From: JBOGUF01 sp050696075
GTDB lineage: Bacteria; Chloroflexota; Chloroflexia; Thermomicrobiales; UBA6265
Direction of reading: 5' to 3'
NCBI GenBank assembly: GCA_050696075.1
Contig: JBOGUF010000041.1
Span: 1-33,358, forward strand
DNA length: 33,358 nt
Both the position numbers and the translations under genes were made by a program. The notes beneath the pieces were generated by a model. It worked only from the letters and a program-made list of their open reading frames with translations. It made no database searches and was not told the DNA's origin. This document shows, one piece after another, positions 29,999 to 33,358 of the stretch; within the stretch, counting starts at the first letter, position 1, and each line of letters starts with the position of its first letter.

Positions 29999-31036
29999 CT
30001 ACGACTCCTCCCACCCGATCCCCGCCACGTGCGGCGGCGAGATGCACCCATCCCGCCCGATCCCCGGCTCGACGACGATCGGGTTGGCCGGGATGATCGT
30101 CTCGAAGTAGGTCGTGTTCGGGATGGCGCAGGCCAGGTGCAGATTCGGCAGACCCCCACCGTGGACCTCGGCCCGCATGTTGAACGCCTCGGCCAGATGG
30201 GCGACGCGCAAGCCGCCGGTGATCCCCCCCTTGTAGTGGGTGCTGGTGCGGACCATCGTCGCCGCGCCGCGGGCGATGAAGTCGGCGATGTTGTAGTGGC
30301 AGCCGTCCGACGTCTCGCCGGAGAGGAGCGGGATCGGTGCCGCGTCGGCCAACCGCTTGTACGCCTCGATGCTGAACTCGCGCATCGGCTCCTCGTACCA
30401 GAGGTAGCCCGCCTCCGCCAGCGCCCGCCCGACGGAGATCGCCTCGACCAGATCGAACCCGGCCGAGCCGTCGTACATCAGGTCGATCTCGTCGCCGACG
30501 TGCTTGCGGAGGTCCTGGCAGAGCTTGGCGTCCTTCCGATAGTCGCCCCAGGCATGGAGCTTGATCGCCCGGAAGCCGTAGTCGAGGCATTGATCGGCGA
30601 CGTCGAGGAACTCCTCGGTCGTGGCGAAAGTGACGGTGCTGGCGTAGGCCGGGATGCGGTCGCGGTAGCCGCCGATCACCTTGTAGAGCGGCAGCCCTGC
30701 CACCTTCGCCGTGATGTCCCAGAGCGCGATGTCGGCCAGGCCGAGGGCGTAGATCGGCAACTCCTCGATCCGGTCGAGCTCCCAGACCCGCTCCCACAGG
30801 TCCTCCTTCAGCAGCGGGTCTCGCCCAACGAGCATCTCCCGCAGCCGCCGGTCGACCAACTCCGCGATGATCCGCCCGTGACTGGCGTGCGCCTGTCCGG
30901 ATACCCCTTCGTCGGTCTTGATCGTCAGGCGGGCGTTGATCCGCGTCGTGCCCGACCCCGGCAACCCCGCCCGCCAGCGAAAGACGTGCTCGACCGGCGT
31001 CTCTGTGACCTCGACCTCGACCGCTGTGATTTTCAC
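29999..31036 (-). CDS. Mandelate racemase/muconate lactonizing (enolase superfamily) enzyme
   Basis: About 345 residues. The (beta/alpha)8 barrel carries the superfamily catalytic residues: K159-x-H161 in AIKLHAWGD, the metal ligands Asp189 (LMYDGSAGF), Glu215/216 (YEEPM) and Glu241 (SGETSDG), and a late His292 (EVHGGG). This combination is typical for acid-sugar dehydratases (galactarate, gluconate, rhamnonate and relatives), which abstract a proton alpha to a carboxylate. The GTG at 31036 after AGAGGA is selected; a longer frame includes the repeat element at 31075-31160 with no homology. It is downstream of the GHL6-like glycosidase gene and upstream of the ROK gene. The precise acid sugar is not clear. 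Confidence 0.88.
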   Translation of the reverse strand: MKITAVEVEVTETPVEHVFRWRAGLPGSGTTRINARLTIKTDEGVSGQAHASHGRIIAELVDRRLREMLVGRDPLLKEDLWERVWELDRIEELPIYALGLADIALWDITAKVAGLPLYKVIGGYRDRIPAYASTVTFATTEEFLDVADQCLDYGFRAIKLHAWGDYRKDAKLCQDLRKHVGDEIDLMYDGSAGFDLVEAISVGRALAEAGYLWYEEPMREFSIEAYKRLADAAPIPLLSGETSDGCHYNIADFIARGAATMVRTSTHYKGGITGGLRVAHLAEAFNMRAEVHGGGLPNLHLACAIPNTTYFETIIPANPIVVEPGIGRDGCISPPHVAGIGWEES

Positions 31037-31074
31037 TGTTCCTCTGCCCTTCCGTTGCTGATTTGCGCTGTTCG

Positions 31075-31160
31075 GTAGGGGCAGACCCATGTGTCTGCCC
31101 GCGTCCAAAACCCGATCGCTGCGGTCGGCACGCGGGCGGACACATCGGTTCGCCCCTCCC
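31075..31160. repeat. Dispersed palindrome, GTAGGGGC family
   Basis: GTAGGGGCAGACCCATGTGT at the left, and ACACATCGGTTCGCCCCTCCC at the right, enclosing a core much like that at 4643-4729 (both contain CCGATCGC). It is inserted between the glycosidase and dehydratase genes of the cluster. Confidence 0.75.
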
Positions 31161-31166
31161 GATAAC

Positions 31167-33203
31167 TCACTCAATCGCCACCACGCTATGAATATCGACC
31201 CGCCGCACACGGATAGTCACAACCCCATCGGCGTGATCCCAATCCGCGGGCCGGTCTTCCGGAAAGACCGAGACGCGGCGCGGGCGATCCTGCCGTTTGA
31301 CGCGAATCGTGACGTGCTCGACCGGCGGCAACTCCTCGACGACGACGCGCCGCGGCGAAAGCATCTCCCCCGCGCCGCGATTGACCAGATTGACCAGGAG
31401 TCGCCCATCCTTCTGGCGGAGGATCATCTCAAGTCGCGGCGGCGCGTCAAGAGTTACCAGCCAATCGACGTCCATCCGGTCAATCAGGTCTCGGATCAAG
31501 TCGCGCAGCGACGGGTAGTGCCCCTGGAAGTAGTTCTCGAAGAGTGGGCCGTGGACAGCGACGACCGACCCGCGATCGAGCCGGCGGCGGGTGACGACGA
31601 CCTGATCGGTCGCGTTGTGCGCCGGTTCCTGCTGCGAAAGAAGATAGGTCCACGCCTCGGTGCTCGGCTCGGGCGCAACCGGCTGCCACCGGCCGTAGAC
31701 CGGCGCCGACCGATGGCCGACCGGCAAGTGATGTACAGCAGCCCCAGGATCCTCGCCTGGGGGCACCGGTGGGTCGCCGGACGCGGATGCGCCGGCCAGG
31801 TCGGGATAGTCAACCGTCACGGTCGCACCGGTCAGGAGGAGCGAGCCGCCGCCTTCGACGTATGCTTTCAACGCGGCGCGGATCGCCTCGCTCGGCCGCG
31901 TTCGCTCCGGGACGACGACGAGCCGGTAGTCATTCATGCGCGCGATCGCCGCGTCCTCGGGCAGGATGTCTGTCGAGCGGCCGGTTTCGAGCAGGGCGTG
32001 GAGCGCGCCTTCGACCGCTTCGGCCGCTTCCCCGTTGTTGAAGAGCGGCATATTGTGGGCGTAGAGGTGCTGCGAAAGGTGGAGGATCGCCGCCTGCGGG
32101 ACGGTCTGGGACTTGAAGCAGAGGTTTTTGCGGGCACGGCAAAAGTCGGCCACCTCGCCGAGGCGGTCTTGATGCCAATCGGTCAGCCAGCCGGTGCGTT
32201 GCGGAACGTCGTAGATCATCACCGCCCCACCGAGGGCAACGACCTCCGACACTTCCTGGCAGAGATGCGTCGCGCTCTTCATCACCCACGGCATCTGGCC
32301 GAAGAAGGGGCCGGTCTTGCAGAAGGCCCAGGCCATCAGGTCCCAGCTCAAGCCGCGTGCGTCGAGCAGCCGCCCTTCGACCGCGGCCCGGTTCGCCCCC
32401 CAGGCGTGGTCGAAGTCGCCGCTGAGGTAATCGACCGGAACCCGGATCGGGTCCGGTTGGCGCATCGTGTACATCCAGTTGGAGCAGACGAGACAACCCG
32501 GTTTGCGGTCGTGGACCGCATTCGCATAGGCGGTGACGTGCTCCTCGAAAAGGTCGCGGTGGAACGCAAGCCATTCATCCCAATGGGCGTCGTCGCTCGA
32601 ACGCGGAATCTCGGCGATCCCGGTCCGCGTGGTGAATTCGGCCGTGCAGCGCTCGCACCAGCACGGTTTCGAGGCCCAGTTCTCGCCGTCGACCCAAAAG
32701 CCGTCGACATCGTAGTCGTCGATCAACTCCAGCATCTGCGGAATCATCAACTCCTGGTCGTAGGCGCTGAGGCGGCACGTCATGTCCGACCGGCTCGCGT
32801 TCGTGGTGCCGGCATTCGGGCGGTTCGGCCCGTCCGGCGCCCCGTTTTCGTCGACCCGCGCCCAATCGGGATGCAGTTCGACGGCCCGCGTGTCCCAGAC
32901 GCCCGAATAGTGCATGCCGAGCGGGATGCCGAGTTGCCGCGTGGCGTCCCGGTGCATCCGTAGCCCGTCCTGGATCACACCGGGCGACGTCGACCCCACG
33001 GCGGTCGGCCAGCTTGTGTACCCAGGGTGCCCCTTGCAATCGCACTGAATCCAGTCCGGTCGCACCCGCTCCAACCGCTCAACCAGATGCGCGACCGAGA
33101 GGTCCCGCCCCAACTCCGTATCTCCGGCGTTGGCGTGCAGATCGTAGTGGATGCCGAAAAAGGCGTCCTCGTGCCAGTTGGCCGTACCGCGATGAGTTGC
33201 CAT
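31167..33203 (-). CDS. GHL6/alpha-L-fucosidase-like glycoside hydrolase with trimerization domain
   Basis: About 678 residues, no signal peptide. A TIM-barrel N-terminal half has FFGIHYDLHAN, RPDWIQCDCKGHPGYTSWPT, DDYDVDGFWVDGENW (a likely catalytic-acid region with Asp/Glu), and PCWCERCTAEF. A Rossmann-like middle domain is typical of beta-galactosidase trimerization folds (YRLVVVPERTRPSEAIRAALKAYVEGGGSLLLTG). A beta-sandwich C-terminus ends the protein. Related sequences are grouped as hypothetical glycosyl hydrolase 6 or alpha-L-fucosidase (GH29/GH151-like). The ATG at 33203 has AAGGGG upstream; the frame adds a TTG. It is the first gene of the catabolic cluster. The sugar released cannot be told from sequence. 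Confidence 0.75.
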   Translation of the reverse strand: MATHRGTANWHEDAFFGIHYDLHANAGDTELGRDLSVAHLVERLERVRPDWIQCDCKGHPGYTSWPTAVGSTSPGVIQDGLRMHRDATRQLGIPLGMHYSGVWDTRAVELHPDWARVDENGAPDGPNRPNAGTTNASRSDMTCRLSAYDQELMIPQMLELIDDYDVDGFWVDGENWASKPCWCERCTAEFTTRTGIAEIPRSSDDAHWDEWLAFHRDLFEEHVTAYANAVHDRKPGCLVCSNWMYTMRQPDPIRVPVDYLSGDFDHAWGANRAAVEGRLLDARGLSWDLMAWAFCKTGPFFGQMPWVMKSATHLCQEVSEVVALGGAVMIYDVPQRTGWLTDWHQDRLGEVADFCRARKNLCFKSQTVPQAAILHLSQHLYAHNMPLFNNGEAAEAVEGALHALLETGRSTDILPEDAAIARMNDYRLVVVPERTRPSEAIRAALKAYVEGGGSLLLTGATVTVDYPDLAGASASGDPPVPPGEDPGAAVHHLPVGHRSAPVYGRWQPVAPEPSTEAWTYLLSQQEPAHNATDQVVVTRRRLDRGSVVAVHGPLFENYFQGHYPSLRDLIRDLIDRMDVDWLVTLDAPPRLEMILRQKDGRLLVNLVNRGAGEMLSPRRVVVEELPPVEHVTIRVKRQDRPRRVSVFPEDRPADWDHADGVVTIRVRRVDIHSVVAIE

Positions 33204-33272
33204 CAACCGAGCCCCTTCTCCCTTCAGTCATACGGTGGGTCATGGTTCAATCGACCGTTGCTGCCGGCCTCG

Positions 33273-33293
33273 CCCGGAGCTAAAGACTCCGGG
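33273..33293. repeat. Perfect 7-bp hairpin
   Basis: CCCGGAG, loop CTAAAGA, CTCCGGG. The hairpin lies upstream of the glycosidase gene and belongs to another frequent palindromic word family (GCCCGGAGTCTTTAGCTCCGGGC as read on the minus strand). Confidence 0.55.
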
Positions 33294-33310
33294 CTGACCC
33301 AGCTAACCCG

Positions 33311-33358
33311 GCTGAAGCCGGCTGAATGGACGCGGCTTTTCTTCCAGCCGGCTTCAGC
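33311..33358. repeat. Inverted repeat at the window edge
   Basis: GCTGAAGCCGGCT (33311-33323) and AGCCGGCTTCAGC (33346-33358) are perfect 13-bp arms around a 22-bp spacer. It may continue outside the window, so the full extent is unknown. Confidence 0.6.

Noticed and set aside
31089..32963. A 624-codon plus-strand open frame
   Set aside because: It is antisense to the glycosidase gene, which has clear domain motifs and a ribosome site. The antisense translation has none.
1..33358. tRNA, rRNA, integrase or transposase genes
   Set aside because: No cloverleaf, rRNA segment or recombinase motif was recognised by reading. Mobility of the block at 4788-7837 is therefore only inferred from composition.

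Overview
The window is GC-rich, densely coded bacterial DNA. The Tat-exported solute-binding proteins, many non-ATG starts (GTG, TTG), a classical SAM-I riboswitch and many dispersed palindromes in the gaps fit a Chloroflexota (Thermomicrobia-like) chromosome best. This placement is inference; no rRNA, tRNA or phylogenetic marker is present.

Layout. 1-4610: sugar-type ABC transporter genes (permease, Tat-exported binding protein) on the minus strand, divergent from a metallo-beta-lactamase-fold hydrolase and an SDR dehydrogenase, with a FadR/GntR-like palindrome in the shared promoter region. 4788-10456: an accessory-looking block holding two CopG-like antitoxin paralogues, a DUF2283 protein, an AT-richer eight-repeat PQQ-type beta-propeller gene, a secreted WD40/TolB-like propeller with a C-terminal SH3b domain, and two paralogous coiled-coil/J-domain proteins. 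10899: a 29-codon membrane microprotein. 11160-14363: a promoter, a SAM-I riboswitch with a visible terminator/antiterminator, then an SsuB-SsuA-SsuC type ABC operon. 14469-16092: a decayed stretch with a frameshifted higB toxin, an intact higA antitoxin, and a sigma-70 gene cut in region 4 and joined to the tail of another gene. 16172-19659: a WYL regulator-GNAT pair divergent from DJ-1/PfpI, DinB/ClbS-like and isochorismatase-like genes. 19978-20577: a methyltransferase closely resembling the KamB/NpmA aminoglycoside-resistance 16S rRNA (A1408) family. 20813-21531: a Phd-PIN toxin-antitoxin pair. 22123-33203: a long minus-strand glycan/amide catabolism cluster (GHL6-like glycosidase, enolase-superfamily dehydratase, ROK regulator, dipeptide-type ABC binding protein and two permeases, DegT aminotransferase, ceramidase-like amidase).

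Cross-cutting themes. All three ABC operons carry palindromic repeats in the gap between the binding-protein gene and the first downstream permease gene, suggesting a shared way to keep binding protein in excess. At least four dispersed palindrome families occupy most long intergenic gaps. The most notable single items are the SAM-riboswitch-controlled sulfonate-type importer, the NpmA/KamB-like methyltransferase, and the paired beta-propeller/J-domain genes.
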